Part shown: piece by piece, positions 1 to 9,043 of the stretch
Layout: each line of letters begins with the position of its first letter
How positions within the stretch are numbered: the first letter of the stretch is position 1
Source of the DNA: RAM1 sp050247515
GTDB taxonomy: Bacteria; Pseudomonadota; Gammaproteobacteria; Burkholderiales; Burkholderiaceae_C
Reading direction: 5' to 3'
Assembly (NCBI GenBank): GCA_050247515.1
Contig: JBFWUB010000001.1
Location: 124,001 to 188,000, forward strand
DNA: 64,000 bases
The notes under the pieces: generated by a model
Told to the model about the DNA's origin: nothing
Seen by the model: the letters and a program-made list of their open reading frames with translations, nothing else
The model's database searches: none
Translations under genes and position numbers: made by a program

Positions 1-2
1 CC

Positions 3-1880
3 ATTTCCAGAGTGCTGGATGTCGCCACCGAACGCCTGGGCCGGGCCTGGGGCGCGGTCAGCCACCTGAACAGCGTGGCCGACACGCCCGAGCTGCGCGC
101 CGCCTACAACGAAGCCCTGCCCCGCGTCACCGAGTTCTGGACGCGCCTGGGCGCCGACGAGCGGCTGTACGCCAAGTACAAGGCCATTGACCCTGCCATG
201 CTGGACGACGCGCAGCGCCAGGCCCTGAAGAACGCCTTGCGCAACTTCGTGCTGTCTGGCGCCGAGCTGCAGGGCGAGGCCAAGGAGCGCTTCGCGAAGA
301 TCCAGGAACGCCAGGCCGAGCTGAGCCAGAAGTTCAGCGAAAACGCGCTGGACGCCACCGACGCCTGGAGCTACTACGCCAGCGCCGACGAATTGCTGGG
401 TGTGCCCGACGATGTGGTGCAGGCCGCGCAAGCTGCCGCGCAGGCCGACGGCAAGGAAGGCTTCAAGCTCACGCTCAAGATGCCGAGCTACCTGCCGGTC
501 ATGCAGTTTGCCCACAGCAGCGGCCTGCGCGAAAAGCTGTACCGCGCGTACGTCACGCGCGCCAGCGACCAGAGCCCCGAAGAATTCCGCAAGTACGACA
601 ACACACAGCTGGTGCGCGAAATCCTGGCGCTGCGCCAGGAAGAATCCCGGCTGCTGGGCTACAACAACTTTGGCGAGGTGTCGGTGGTGGCCAAGATGGC
701 CGACACGCCTCAGCAGGTGATCGCCTTCCTGCGCAACCTGGGCGCGCGCGCCAAACCCTATGGCCAGAAGGACCTGGCCGACATGCGCGCATTTGCCGCA
801 GCCGAGCTGGGCCTGGCCGATCCGCAACCCTGGGACTGGCCCTACATCGGCGAAAAGCTCAAGGAAGCGCGCTATGCCTTCAGCGAGCAGGAGGTCAAGC
901 AGTACTTCCCGGCGCCCAAGGTTCTGGCGGGGCTGTTCAAGATCGTGGAAACGCTGTTTGAAGTGTCCATCCGTCGCGACAGCGCACCGGTATGGCACCC
1001 GTCGGTGGAGTTTTACCGGATTGAAAGGGGCGCGACGCTTGTGGGCCAGTTCTACCTGGACCCATCCGCCCGCGCCGGCAAGCGCGGCGGCGCCTGGATG
1101 GACGACGTGCGCGCCCGCTGGCTGCGCCCGGACACGGGCACGCTGCAAACGCCGGTCGCGCACCTGGTGTGCAATTTCGCCGAAGGCGTGGGCGGCAAGC
1201 CGCCGCTTCTCACGCACGATGATGTCACCACGCTGTTCCATGAGTTTGGCCACGGCCTGCACCACATGCTGACGCAGGTGAACGAGCGCGACGTGTCGGG
1301 CATCAGCGGCGTGGAATGGGACGCGGTCGAGCTGCCCAGCCAGTTCATGGAGAACTTCTGCTGGGAATGGAACGTGCTGCGGCACATGACGTCCCATGTG
1401 GACAGCGGCGCGCCGCTGCCGCGCGAGCTGTTCGACAAGATGCTGGCCGCCAAGAACTTCCAGAGCGGCATGCAGACGCTGCGCCAGATCGAGTTTGCGC
1501 TGTTTGACATGCTGTTGCATACGGAGCACGACCCCGCGCAGGATTTCATGCCGTTGCTGCAACAGGTGCGCGCCGAGGTCGCCGTGATCCAGCCGCCCGC
1601 TTTCAGCCGCACGGCGCACACCTTCAGCCATATATTTGCCGGCGGTTACGCTGCGGGCTACTACAGCTACAAATGGGCCGAAGTGCTCAGTGCCGACGCC
1701 TACGCGGCTTTTGAGGAAACGGCAGGTAAAGACGGTGAACCGGACGTGCAAACCGGTAGAAAATACCGGCAGGCCATCCTGGAAGCCGGGGGCAGCCGCC
1801 CCGCCATGGAATCGTTCAAGGCATTCAGGGGCCGCGAGCCCTCGCTGGACGCGCTGCTGCGCCACCAGGGCATGGCTTGA
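3..1880 (+). CDS. prlC: Oligopeptidase A-type M3 zinc metallopeptidase, 5' end outside window
   Basis: Cytoplasmic M3-family oligopeptidase that degrades short peptides, including cleaved signal peptides. The zinc-binding HEFGH motif is encoded at about 1239-1253, within TTLFHEFGHGLHHML. The downstream block GVEWDAVELPSQFMENFCW carries the third zinc-ligand glutamate typical of the family. The reading frame is open to the left edge of the window. The first in-frame start codon, a GTG at 12, lies inside conserved sequence (DVATERLGRAWG), so it is not the true start. About 620 residues are visible against roughly 680 in the family, so some 50-60 N-terminal residues are missing because of the window edge, not a mutation. 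The next gene starts 43 nt downstream on the same strand. The family assignment is firm; oligopeptidase A rather than another M3 subgroup is by resemblance. Confidence 0.93.
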   Translation: MSRVLDVATERLGRAWGAVSHLNSVADTPELRAAYNEALPRVTEFWTRLGADERLYAKYKAIDPAMLDDAQRQALKNALRNFVLSGAELQGEAKERFAKIQERQAELSQKFSENALDATDAWSYYASADELLGVPDDVVQAAQAAAQADGKEGFKLTLKMPSYLPVMQFAHSSGLREKLYRAYVTRASDQSPEEFRKYDNTQLVREILALRQEESRLLGYNNFGEVSVVAKMADTPQQVIAFLRNLGARAKPYGQKDLADMRAFAAAELGLADPQPWDWPYIGEKLKEARYAFSEQEVKQYFPAPKVLAGLFKIVETLFEVSIRRDSAPVWHPSVEFYRIERGATLVGQFYLDPSARAGKRGGAWMDDVRARWLRPDTGTLQTPVAHLVCNFAEGVGGKPPLLTHDDVTTLFHEFGHGLHHMLTQVNERDVSGISGVEWDAVELPSQFMENFCWEWNVLRHMTSHVDSGAPLPRELFDKMLAAKNFQSGMQTLRQIEFALFDMLLHTEHDPAQDFMPLLQQVRAEVAVIQPPAFSRTAHTFSHIFAGGYAAGYYSYKWAEVLSADAYAAFEETAGKDGEPDVQTGRKYRQAILEAGGSRPAMESFKAFRGREPSLDALLRHQGMA

Positions 1881-1923
1881 GCAGAATCAATTCGTCGCTG
1901 GAAGAACCGCAGGAGATATGCCG

Positions 1924-2583
1924 ATGTCGTTTGCCACCCGTTTTGCCCTTGCCGGTTTTGCCGGCCTGCTCGCTGCGGGCGCCCTGGCGCCCCTGCATGC
2001 ACAACAGGTCTACCGCATCGTCGGGCCGGATGGCAAGGTCACCTTCTCCGACAAGCCGCCGCAGGATGCCAAGGCCAATGTCCAGGCCACCACACCGGCC
2101 GCGACGGCCGCAGGCGGCGCAGGTGCCGCGCTGCCCTTTGAGCTGCGCAACGTCGCCAACCGCTACCCCGTCACCCTGTACACCGGGCCCAACTGCGCGC
2201 CCTGCGGTTCGGGCCGCAACTTCCTGTCCGCGCGCGGCATTCCGTTCAGCGAACGCACGGTCAGCTCCAACGACGACATTGAAGCCCTGCAGCGCCTGAG
2301 CGGCAGCGCCAGCCTGCCGTTCCTGACCATTGGCGGCCAGCAGATCAAGGGCTATTCCGAGGTTGAATGGGGCCAGTTCCTGGACGCAGCGGGTTACCCC
2401 AAGACCTCGCAGCTGCCACCGGGCTATCGCCAGGCGCCGGCCGCGCCGCTGGTGGCTGTACAGGCGCCGCGCCCCGCACCTGCGGCGGCGCCCAGCGCAG
2501 CACCTACGGCAGCGGCTCCGGCGGCCCCCCCGCCCCCCACCAGCGGGCCGACGCCGGACAACCCCGCCGGCATCCGTTTCTAG
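1924..2583 (+). CDS. Secreted DUF4124 / glutaredoxin-like protein
   Basis: Predicted exported protein of 219 aa. A signal peptide with a hydrophobic core (FALAGFAGLLAAGALAP) ends near LHAQQ. It is followed by a DUF4124-type segment (VYRIVGPDGKVTFSDKPP) and a thioredoxin-fold region similar to glutaredoxin, with a CAPC redox motif (TLYTGPNCAPCG) and a cis-Pro-like SLPFLTIGG. The last 60 or so residues are Pro/Ala-rich and probably disordered. AGGAG at 1911-1915 lies 8 nt before the ATG at 1924 and only 2 nt before the ATG at 1918, so 1924 is preferred. A role in periplasmic thiol chemistry is inferred from the CXXC motif; the substrate is unknown. Confidence 0.82.
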   Translation: MSFATRFALAGFAGLLAAGALAPLHAQQVYRIVGPDGKVTFSDKPPQDAKANVQATTPAATAAGGAGAALPFELRNVANRYPVTLYTGPNCAPCGSGRNFLSARGIPFSERTVSSNDDIEALQRLSGSASLPFLTIGGQQIKGYSEVEWGQFLDAAGYPKTSQLPPGYRQAPAAPLVAVQAPRPAPAAAPSAAPTAAAPAAPPPPTSGPTPDNPAGIRF

Positions 2584-2598
2584 GTCGGTCTTCGCGCG

Positions 2599-3270
2599 TC
2601 AGAACGTCAGCGTGCGCACGCCGGTGGCCGTGCCCAGCAGGCACACGGCCGCCTTCTGGTGGGCAAACACACCCACGGTCACCACGCCGGGCCACTGGTT
2701 TACGTCGGATTCAAACGCCAGCGCGTCGGCTATGCGCAGGCCGGTCACGTCCAGGATGTGCTGGCCGTTGTCGGTCACCAGCGGCTTGCCATCTTTCAGG
2801 CGCACGGTGGCCTGGCCGCCCAGCGCCGCAAACTGGCGCGTGATGCGCTGCGTGGCCATGGGGATCACCTCCACCGGCAGCGCGAAGGCACCCAGCACAT
2901 CCACCAGCTTGGATTCGTCGGCGATGCAGACAAACTTGCGCGACTGCGCGGCCACGATCTTCTCGCGCGTGAGCGCGGCGCCGCCGCCCTTGATCATGCA
3001 GCCCTTGGGGTCGATCTCGTCGGCGCCGTCGATGTAAACCGACAGTTCCTGCACGTCGTTACTGTCATACACCGTGATGCCAATGGCGCGCAGCCGCTCG
3101 GTGGAGGCCACCGAGCTGGACACCGCGCCCTTGATCTGGTCTTTCATGCCGGCCAGCGCGTCAATGAATTTGTTGACGGTGGAGCCCGTGCCCACGCCGA
3201 CAATTTCGCCGGGCACCACATACTGCAGCGCGGCCTGGCCAACCAGGGTTTTGAGTTCGTCTTGAGTCAT
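2599..3270 (-). CDS. rpiA: Ribose-5-phosphate isomerase A
   Basis: Interconverts ribose-5-phosphate and ribulose-5-phosphate in the non-oxidative pentose phosphate pathway; cytoplasmic. The 223-aa length is typical. Family signatures are clear: the phosphate-binding loop GVGTGSTVNKFI near the N-terminus, the catalytic-site block DGADEIDP, and KGGGAALTREKI, which holds the catalytic lysine region. The gene is convergent with the upstream secreted protein, with only a 15-nt gap between the two stop codons. It is divergent from pyrD, separated by 34 nt, so the two promoters must overlap. Confidence 0.95.
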   Translation of the reverse strand: MTQDELKTLVGQAALQYVVPGEIVGVGTGSTVNKFIDALAGMKDQIKGAVSSSVASTERLRAIGITVYDSNDVQELSVYIDGADEIDPKGCMIKGGGAALTREKIVAAQSRKFVCIADESKLVDVLGAFALPVEVIPMATQRITRQFAALGGQATVRLKDGKPLVTDNGQHILDVTGLRIADALAFESDVNQWPGVVTVGVFAHQKAAVCLLGTATGVRTLTF

Positions 3271-3304
3271 CTGGGAAAATCCGTGAAGTTCACGGAATTA
3301 TCCA

Positions 3305-4345
3305 ATGTCCCTTCTGCCTTACGCCCTCGCCCGCCCCTTCCTTTTCGGGCTGGATCCTGAAACCGCCCACGAGCTGACCATGCATTCGCTGGCCCGGCTG
3401 CAGGGCACGCCACTTGAATGGGCCTACTGCAACGGTCTGGTGGATGACCCCATCGAGCTGGCCGGGCTGAAGTTTCCCAACCGCGTAGGCCTGGCTGCCG
3501 GGCTGGACAAGAACGCGCGCTGCATCGACGGCCTGGGTGCCATGGGTTTCGGCTTCGTGGAGGTGGGCACGGTAACGCCCAAAGGCCAGCCCGGCAACCC
3601 CAAACCGCGCATGTTCCGCCTGCCGGCGGCCAACGCCCTGATCAACCGGCTGGGCTTCAACAACGACGGGCTCGATGCCTTTCTGGCCAATGTGCAGCGG
3701 GCAAAATTCCGCAAGAAGGGCCGCATCCTGGGCCTGAACATCGGCAAGAACGCCGCCACGCCCATCGAGAACGCGACCAGCGACTACCTGACCTGCCTGG
3801 ACGGTGTGTATCCGCATGCCGACTACGTGACGGTCAATATCTCCAGCCCCAACACCAAAAACCTGCGCGCGCTGCAAAGCGACGAGGCGCTGGACGCGCT
3901 GCTGGGCGCCGTGGCGCAGCGCCGCGAGGCCCTGGCAAAACAACACCAGCGCCGCGTACCCGTGTTTGTGAAGATCGCACCCGACCTGGACGAAGCCCAG
4001 GTGGACGTGATTGCCGCCACGCTCAAGCGCCACGCGATGGACGGTGTGGTGGCAACCAACACCACCATCAGCCGCGAGGCCGTCAAAGGCCTGCCCCATG
4101 CCGAAGAGGCGGGTGGCCTGAGCGGTACCCCGGTGTTTGAGGCCAGCAACCGCGTCATTGCGCAATTGCGCGCTGCCTTGGGAAAAGGCTTTCCCATCAT
4201 CGGCGTGGGCGGCATCCTGAGCGGTGCAGATGCAGCGGCCAAGATCAAGGCAGGTGCCGACATCGTGCAGATCTACACCGGCCTGATCTACAAGGGGCCT
4301 GACCTGGTGCGCGAAGCGGCCCTTGCGATCAGGAACGCGCGTTAA
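3305..4345 (+). CDS. pyrD: Class 2 (quinone-dependent) dihydroorotate dehydrogenase
   Basis: Oxidises dihydroorotate to orotate with FMN, passing electrons to membrane quinones in de novo pyrimidine synthesis. The protein is 346 aa. An N-terminal hydrophobic/helical region (SLLPYALARPFLF) fits the membrane-associating extension of class 2 enzymes. Conserved blocks include AAGLDKNARCIDG, NRLGFNN, and NISSPNTKNLR with the catalytic serine. The C-terminal FMN-phosphate site (IGVGGI and GADIVQIYTG) is present. The stop codon overlaps the end of the convergent lhgO-like gene by 4 nt. Confidence 0.95.
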   Translation: MSLLPYALARPFLFGLDPETAHELTMHSLARLQGTPLEWAYCNGLVDDPIELAGLKFPNRVGLAAGLDKNARCIDGLGAMGFGFVEVGTVTPKGQPGNPKPRMFRLPAANALINRLGFNNDGLDAFLANVQRAKFRKKGRILGLNIGKNAATPIENATSDYLTCLDGVYPHADYVTVNISSPNTKNLRALQSDEALDALLGAVAQRREALAKQHQRRVPVFVKIAPDLDEAQVDVIAATLKRHAMDGVVATNTTISREAVKGLPHAEEAGGLSGTPVFEASNRVIAQLRAALGKGFPIIGVGGILSGADAAAKIKAGADIVQIYTGLIYKGPDLVREAALAIRNAR

Positions 4346-5442
4346 GCCGCCAGCAAGCCGGCCACGCAGTCGCCGATCGCCAGGCTGCTGGTCAGGCCTG
4401 GTGACTCAATGCCGAACAGGTTCACCAACCCCGGCACGCCATGTACGGCCGGCCCCTGGATCACAAAGTCCGCCGCTGCCTCGCCCGGCCCGCTGATCTT
4501 GGGCCGCATGCCCGCGTAGCCCGGCAGCAGCGCGCCGTCCTGCAGCGCAGGCCAGTAGCGGCGCACCTCGGCATAAAACGCATCGCCGCGGCGCGGGTCC
4601 ACCACCAGGTCGTCAGCTGCATCAACCCACTGCACGTCGGGCCCGAACTTCGCCTGACCGCCCAGGTCCAGCGTCAGGTGCACGCCCAGGCCGGCCGCCT
4701 CGGGCACGGGGTAGATCAGCCGCGAGAAAGGTGCGCGCCCGGCCAGCGTGAAGTAATTGCCCTTGGCATAGTGGGCCTGTGGCACATGGCGCGCGTCCAG
4801 GCCCTGGATGCGGCCGGCCAGGGCAGGCGCGCCCAGCCCGGCGGCGTTCACCACCGTCGTGGCCAGCAACTGCGTGCCGTCCCGTGTCGCCAACGCAATG
4901 CCCTCTTGGCCAGCCTGCGCTGATGCCACGCCGGCATTGAAAGCCACCAGCCCGCCCGCGTTCTCCAGGTCGCCCTGCAGCGCCAGCATCAGCGCATGGC
5001 TGTCCACGATACCGGTGCTGGGGGAGTGGATGGCGGCCACACATTCCAGCTGTGGTTCCATCGCGCGGGCTTCGTCGCGGGTCAGTAACACCAGATCATT
5101 CACCCCGTTGGCCGCCGCCTTGCCGATGATGCCCTGCAGCGCCGGCACCTGCGCTTCAGACGTGGCCACAATCAGCTTGCCGCAGCGCCGGTGGCCGATG
5201 CCGCGCTCGGCGCAGTAGGCATAGAGCATCTGTTTGCCCTGCACGCACAGACGCGCCTTGAGCGAGCCGGCGGTGTAGTAAATGCCGGCATGGATCACCT
5301 CGCTGTTGCGCGAGCTGGTGCCGGTGCCGATGGCATTGGCGGCCTCCAGCACCATCACCTCGCGGCCCTGCAGCGCCAGCGCCCGCGCCACGGCCAGGCC
5401 GACCACGCCCGCGCCGATCACCACGCAATCCACGCGGTCCAT
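4342..5442 (-). CDS. lhgO: FAD-dependent oxidoreductase, L-2-hydroxyglutarate oxidase type
   Basis: DAO-superfamily flavoenzyme of about 366 aa. The N-terminal Rossmann dinucleotide motif is VIGAGVVGLAVARAL. The block SRNSEVIHAGIYY and the C-terminal NLFGIESPGLTSSLAIG are typical of LhgO-like proteins, which oxidise L-2-hydroxyglutarate to 2-oxoglutarate and feed electrons to the respiratory chain. The ATG at 5442 overlaps the TGA of the upstream N-formylglutamate amidohydrolase-like gene (TGATG), so the two are translationally coupled. A GTG one codon earlier (5445) is possible. The substrate is inferred from family resemblance and the glutamate-related neighbour; another 2-hydroxyacid or amine is possible. 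Confidence 0.82.
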   Translation of the reverse strand: MDRVDCVVIGAGVVGLAVARALALQGREVMVLEAANAIGTGTSSRNSEVIHAGIYYTAGSLKARLCVQGKQMLYAYCAERGIGHRRCGKLIVATSEAQVPALQGIIGKAAANGVNDLVLLTRDEARAMEPQLECVAAIHSPSTGIVDSHALMLALQGDLENAGGLVAFNAGVASAQAGQEGIALATRDGTQLLATTVVNAAGLGAPALAGRIQGLDARHVPQAHYAKGNYFTLAGRAPFSRLIYPVPEAAGLGVHLTLDLGGQAKFGPDVQWVDAADDLVVDPRRGDAFYAEVRRYWPALQDGALLPGYAGMRPKISGPGEAAADFVIQGPAVHGVPGLVNLFGIESPGLTSSLAIGDCVAGLLAA

Positions 5443-6290
5443 CACAGCGCGCGCGGGTCGGTGGCCAGCAGCAAAGCCACCAGCGACCGCAGGCTGGCCT
5501 GCAGCGCGCCAAAGCCGCCAGACAGCGCCAGCGTCTGTTCGTCCATGTACAGGCGCCGGTTGATCTCCAGCTGCACGCTGTGGCGCTGCTGCGCCGGGTC
5601 TGCATGGCGGCGCACGAGCTCCACGCCCTTGTACGGGTGGTTGTAGCTGACGCTGTAGCCCAAGGCCCGCAAGTGCTCGCCAATCAGCCGCGTCAGCGCC
5701 GGGTGCGCCGTGGTGCCGTCGCGGTCGCCCACCACAAAGTCGTCATGCACCAGGCCCGGAAATTCGGTGGCGTGGCTGGACGCCACCGCCGGCATGGAGT
5801 GGCAATTGATGTGGATGCTGTAGCCATGCCTCGCATGCGCCGCGTCTATGGCCTGCGCCACGGCGGCATGGTACGGCATCCAGCAGCGGTCAATGCGCGA
5901 CTGCACTTCTGCCACACCCAGCTGGCGCGCATAGATGGGCCGTCCGTCATCGGTCATGCGCCAGACCAGGCCCTTGCCCAGGCGCACTTTGGACAGCACC
6001 CGCGCGTCGGTCGCCACCGGGCCGGCCCAGGGGCCGTCCAGCATGTCCACATCGATCTCGGTCACATCGCGGTTGGTGTCCAGGTAGCTGCGGGGGAACA
6101 GCGCCTCCACCCAGGCCACGCCCAGAGAGGGCGCGAACTCGTACAAGCGCTCCACGTGGGTGTCTTCGGCCCGGCGCAGCAGGTGCGGGTCGCAGGCGTG
6201 CGCGAAATCGTCGGGGTACTGCGTGCCGCTGTGCGGAGAATCCAGCACCAGCGGCGTGTGGCCGGGCACCGTGCGGATCATGGAAGTCAT
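5442..6290 (-). CDS. hutG: N-formylglutamate amidohydrolase family protein
   Basis: Predicted zinc-dependent hydrolase of 282 aa. The family motif LVLDSPHSGTQYP lies near the N-terminus, and a second metal-site region is GYSIHINCHSM. Family members release formate from N-formylglutamate at the end of one histidine-degradation route, or act on related N-acyl amino acids. The ATG at 6290 (MTSMIRTVPG) is chosen because the motif follows at the usual distance; longer in-frame extensions are low-complexity Arg/Ala sequence. No hut genes lie nearby, so a role in histidine degradation is uncertain. It is translationally coupled to the lhgO-like gene downstream. Confidence 0.8.
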   Translation of the reverse strand: MTSMIRTVPGHTPLVLDSPHSGTQYPDDFAHACDPHLLRRAEDTHVERLYEFAPSLGVAWVEALFPRSYLDTNRDVTEIDVDMLDGPWAGPVATDARVLSKVRLGKGLVWRMTDDGRPIYARQLGVAEVQSRIDRCWMPYHAAVAQAIDAAHARHGYSIHINCHSMPAVASSHATEFPGLVHDDFVVGDRDGTTAHPALTRLIGEHLRALGYSVSYNHPYKGVELVRRHADPAQQRHSVQLEINRRLYMDEQTLALSGGFGALQASLRSLVALLLATDPRAL

Positions 6291-6375
6291 GGCGTTGATT
6301 GTGGCGCAACGCGGCGCGCAACGGTGCTGAAAGCGGTGGTTCAGCAGCCGCAGTACGGCACTCAAGACAGGCCCC

Positions 6376-7332
6376 TCAATCCAGGCTGATCCGCGCAAAC
6401 CGGCTGATGCGCTGCATCTTGTCGATTTCCTTGCGGATCTGCGCGCCAAATTCGTCCGGCAGACTGGCCGAAGGAAACAGGCCCTGACCCGCGAGACGTT
6501 CGCGCACGGCGGGCTCGCGCAGCGCGCGGGCCACTGCGTCCTGGATGCGGCGCACCGCGGCGGGCGGCGTGGCCGCCGGCGCCACCAGCCCGAACCACGA
6601 CGGGTCGTTGTTGGAAAACAGGGTCAGCTCGCCATAGGTTGGCACGGCCGGCAGTACCGACAGGCGCTGGCCCCAGGACACCGCCAGCGCGCGCAGCTTG
6701 CCCGACTGGATATGCGGCAGCGACGAGGCCACCTGGTCAAAGTACACCTGCACCTGCCCGCCGATCAGGTCATTGAGCGCCGGGGCCGCGCCGCGGTACG
6801 GGATGTGGACCATGAAGGTGTTGGTGGTGCTCTTGAACAGCTCGCCCCACATGTGGCCGATGGTGCCGTTGCCCGGCGAGGCATACGTCACCTTGCCCGG
6901 GTTGGCTTTCAGGTGCTTGATGAATTCACCGAAATCGCGCACAGGCAGGCTGGCATTGACCACCAGCACGCCCGGTGCCTTGACCACCTCGGTCACGGCG
7001 GCAAAGTCCTTCAACGGGTCGTAGGGCAGCTTCCTGTACACGGCTGGGTTCACGCCGTGGGTGGACAGCGTGGCCACGCCCACCGTCAGCCCGTCGGGCG
7101 CTGCCTTGGCCACCTCGGCCATGCCGATGGAGCCACCGGCGCCGGCGCGGTTGTCCACGATCACCGGCTGGTCCAGCAGCCGGGCCAGCGGCTCGACCAG
7201 CACCCGTGCGGTGATGTCCGTCGCGCCGCCCGGCGGGAACGGCACCACCAGCCGCAGCGGTTTGCCCTGGGCCCGGGAAAGTCCAGAAAGTAATGAAGTA
7301 CCGGCCAGCGCCATCAGGTGTCGTCGTTGCAT
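6376..7332 (-). CDS. Bug/TctC-family tripartite tricarboxylate transporter substrate-binding protein
   Basis: Predicted periplasmic solute receptor of 318 aa. The N-terminus (MQRRHLMALAGTSLLSGLSRAQG) is an export signal. The mature part starts KPLRLVVPFPPGGATDITAR, the hallmark of the Bug family so abundant in Bordetella and Comamonadaceae. The second signature, DNRAGAGGSIGMAEVAKAAPDG, is intact. Ligands are usually carboxylates, but this one cannot be read from sequence. No TctA/TctB membrane genes are adjacent, which is normal for orphan Bug genes. It is divergent from the LysR-type gene at 7433 across 100 bp, so that regulator probably controls it. Confidence 0.9.
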   Translation of the reverse strand: MQRRHLMALAGTSLLSGLSRAQGKPLRLVVPFPPGGATDITARVLVEPLARLLDQPVIVDNRAGAGGSIGMAEVAKAAPDGLTVGVATLSTHGVNPAVYRKLPYDPLKDFAAVTEVVKAPGVLVVNASLPVRDFGEFIKHLKANPGKVTYASPGNGTIGHMWGELFKSTTNTFMVHIPYRGAAPALNDLIGGQVQVYFDQVASSLPHIQSGKLRALAVSWGQRLSVLPAVPTYGELTLFSNNDPSWFGLVAPAATPPAAVRRIQDAVARALREPAVRERLAGQGLFPSASLPDEFGAQIRKEIDKMQRISRFARISLD

Positions 7333-7432
7333 GATCAAGCTCCGCAGTTGGTATGCGGGCGATTCTGGCCATGCCCATAGCGCTTGCCAAACGAAAAACA
7401 CGCCTGATAACATTCCATCAAGGAATCAACCC

Positions 7433-8362
7433 ATGCGCCAGCTCAACCCGCCCCTGCACCTGTTGCGAGCGTTCGCCACCACCGCGCGGTTTGGCAGCAT
7501 CTCGCGCGCGGCCGAGGCGCTGCACCTGACGCAAAGCGCCGTCAGCAAACAGGTGCAGGAACTGGAGCGCTGGACCGGCACCGCGCTGTTTGAGCGGGTG
7601 CGCAAGCGCCTGAGCCTCACGCCCGCCGGCCAGCGTTACGACGCTGCCCTGCGCCCGCTGCTGGCGGGGCTGGAGGCCGCCACGCTAGAGCTCATTACCA
7701 GCGGCGACGGCGGCGGCGCGCTGGCCCTGTCCACGCTGCCCACCTTCGGCGCCAAATGGCTGATACCGAGGCTGCCGGCCTTCCAGCAGGCACACCCGCA
7801 GATCGCGTTGCACTTTGTGCCCTATGTGCAGGGCTACGACTTCCACCGTCCGGACCTGGACTGCTCCATCCTGTTCGGCGACGGCCACTGGCCTGGCGCG
7901 GTGGCCGACTACCTGACCGGGCGCGAGGTGGTGCTGATCGCCCCGCCCGCCCCCCGCTCCCGCCCGCTGCTGCGCAAGCCGGGGGACATCGCGAAATACC
8001 CGCTGCTGCAGCATGTGACGGTGCCGCACGCCTGGGTGCACTGGTGCGACGCGCACGGGGTACAGGGCATCAACCCGCTGGCCGGGCCGCAAATGGACCA
8101 GTTCCACAGCCTGATCCGCGCGGTGGCGGCAGGCATGGGCCTGGCGCTCGTGCCGCAGTGCCTGGTGCGCGACGACATTGCCCTGGGCACCGTATCGGCC
8201 CCGCTGGACGACGGCTACGTGGACACCCTGGGTTACTACCTGTGTTACCCCGAGGCCCGGGCCCACATGGGCCCGCTGGAGAAATTCCGCCACTGGCTGC
8301 TGGGTGAATGTTCTGCTGGCGCAAACAGCGCAAGTCGGGATAATCCGGCAAGCCCACTCTGA
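7433..8362 (+). CDS. LysR-type transcriptional regulator (GcvA-like)
   Basis: DNA-binding regulator of 309 aa. The N-terminal winged helix-turn-helix reads LLRAFATTARFGSISRAAEALHLTQSAVSKQVQELE in pieces, followed by a type 2 periplasmic-binding-like effector domain. The region ALSTLPTFGAKWLIPRLPAFQ and the later DLDCSILFGDG resemble the GcvA subgroup. The ATG at 7433 is preceded by AAGGAA. The gene is divergent from the Bug receptor, with a shared 100-bp control region, and is followed 8 nt later by the cyclic-nucleotide-binding protein. The inducer is unknown. Confidence 0.9.
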   Translation: MRQLNPPLHLLRAFATTARFGSISRAAEALHLTQSAVSKQVQELERWTGTALFERVRKRLSLTPAGQRYDAALRPLLAGLEAATLELITSGDGGGALALSTLPTFGAKWLIPRLPAFQQAHPQIALHFVPYVQGYDFHRPDLDCSILFGDGHWPGAVADYLTGREVVLIAPPAPRSRPLLRKPGDIAKYPLLQHVTVPHAWVHWCDAHGVQGINPLAGPQMDQFHSLIRAVAAGMGLALVPQCLVRDDIALGTVSAPLDDGYVDTLGYYLCYPEARAHMGPLEKFRHWLLGECSAGANSASRDNPASPL

Positions 8363-8370
8363 CCCGCACC

Positions 8371-8862
8371 ATGAGCCTGCCCTTCCTGAAACCCAAGAAG
8401 CAAGACCTGTCTGCCCTGGTGGCCGCCATCGAAGCCAACACGCGCGATGACACGCTCAAGCGCTTTCTGCCCGAAGAGGCCTGGCCCGTACTGGCCGGCT
8501 ACCTCATCCCCGAGGACGTGCAGCGCGGCCATGTGCTGATCTCCCAGGGCGCGCTGGACCGCACGCTGTACTTCATTGAAAAAGGCTCGCTGCGCGTGCA
8601 CTATGGCGACCAGTCTGGCCAGGTGCATGTGGCCACGCTGGGCGCAGGCGCGGTGGTGGGTGAAGGTGCGTTTTTCTCGCACATCGAGCGCAATGCCACG
8701 GTGCAGGCGCTGGAGCCGTCGCGCGTGTGGGGCCTGACGCCCGAGCGGTTTGACCGCATGTCCAAGGAGCACACGGCCGTGGCGCTGTCGCTGTCGATGA
8801 CGCTGGGCGCCATCCTGTCCACGCGCATGCTGGACATCAGCAAGCGGGTGGCGGTGACTTGA
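8371..8862 (+). CDS. Small cyclic nucleotide-binding (Crp/Fnr-like sensor) protein without DNA-binding domain
   Basis: A 163-aa protein consisting mainly of one cyclic-nucleotide-binding beta-roll, for example YFIEKGSLRVHYGDQSGQVHVATLGAGAVVGEGAFF. There is no C-terminal helix-turn-helix: after about residue 140 only a short helical tail (ALSLSMTLGAILSTRML) remains. It therefore cannot act as a classical Crp-type regulator and may work through protein contacts. It follows the LysR gene by 8 nt and is closed by a strong hairpin terminator at 8881-8907. Confidence 0.78.
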   Translation: MSLPFLKPKKQDLSALVAAIEANTRDDTLKRFLPEEAWPVLAGYLIPEDVQRGHVLISQGALDRTLYFIEKGSLRVHYGDQSGQVHVATLGAGAVVGEGAFFSHIERNATVQALEPSRVWGLTPERFDRMSKEHTAVALSLSMTLGAILSTRMLDISKRVAVT

Positions 8863-8880
8863 AAATCCGAGCTGAAATGA

Positions 8881-8907
8881 AAAACGGCGCCTGCAAGGCG
8901 CCGTTTT
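8881..8907. terminator. Bidirectional intrinsic terminator
   Basis: A perfect 11-bp inverted repeat (AAAACGGCGCC and GGCGCCGTTTT) flanks a 5-nt TGCAA loop. It ends in a T tract on the plus strand and reads into a second T tract on the minus strand. It lies between the stop of the plus-strand cyclic-nucleotide-binding gene (8862) and the 3' end of the minus-strand tRNA-Val (8918), so it can terminate both. Confidence 0.85.
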
Positions 8908-8917
8908 CGTTTGAATC

Positions 8918-8992
8918 TGGTGGGTGATACATGGATCGAACATGTGACCCCTGCCGTGTGAAGGCAGTGCTCTACCGCTGAGCTAATCACCC
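8918..8992 (-). tRNA. tRNA-Val (anticodon CAC)
   Basis: On the minus strand a 75-nt cloverleaf folds with acceptor stem GGGTGAT/ATCACCC. The D-arm contains AGCGGTA, and the anticodon stem CTGCC/GGCAG holds the loop TTCACAC. The T-arm is ACATG TTCGATC CATGT, and the CCA end is encoded. Loop positions 34-36 read CAC, which decodes GUG valine. No other RNA gene is next to it, and the bidirectional hairpin at 8881-8907 follows its 3' end. Confidence 0.95.
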
Positions 8993-9043
8993 GTTTCACA
9001 GAACATCTGGTCTTGGCGCCAGCGTGTCCCGGAAAGCCTCAGA

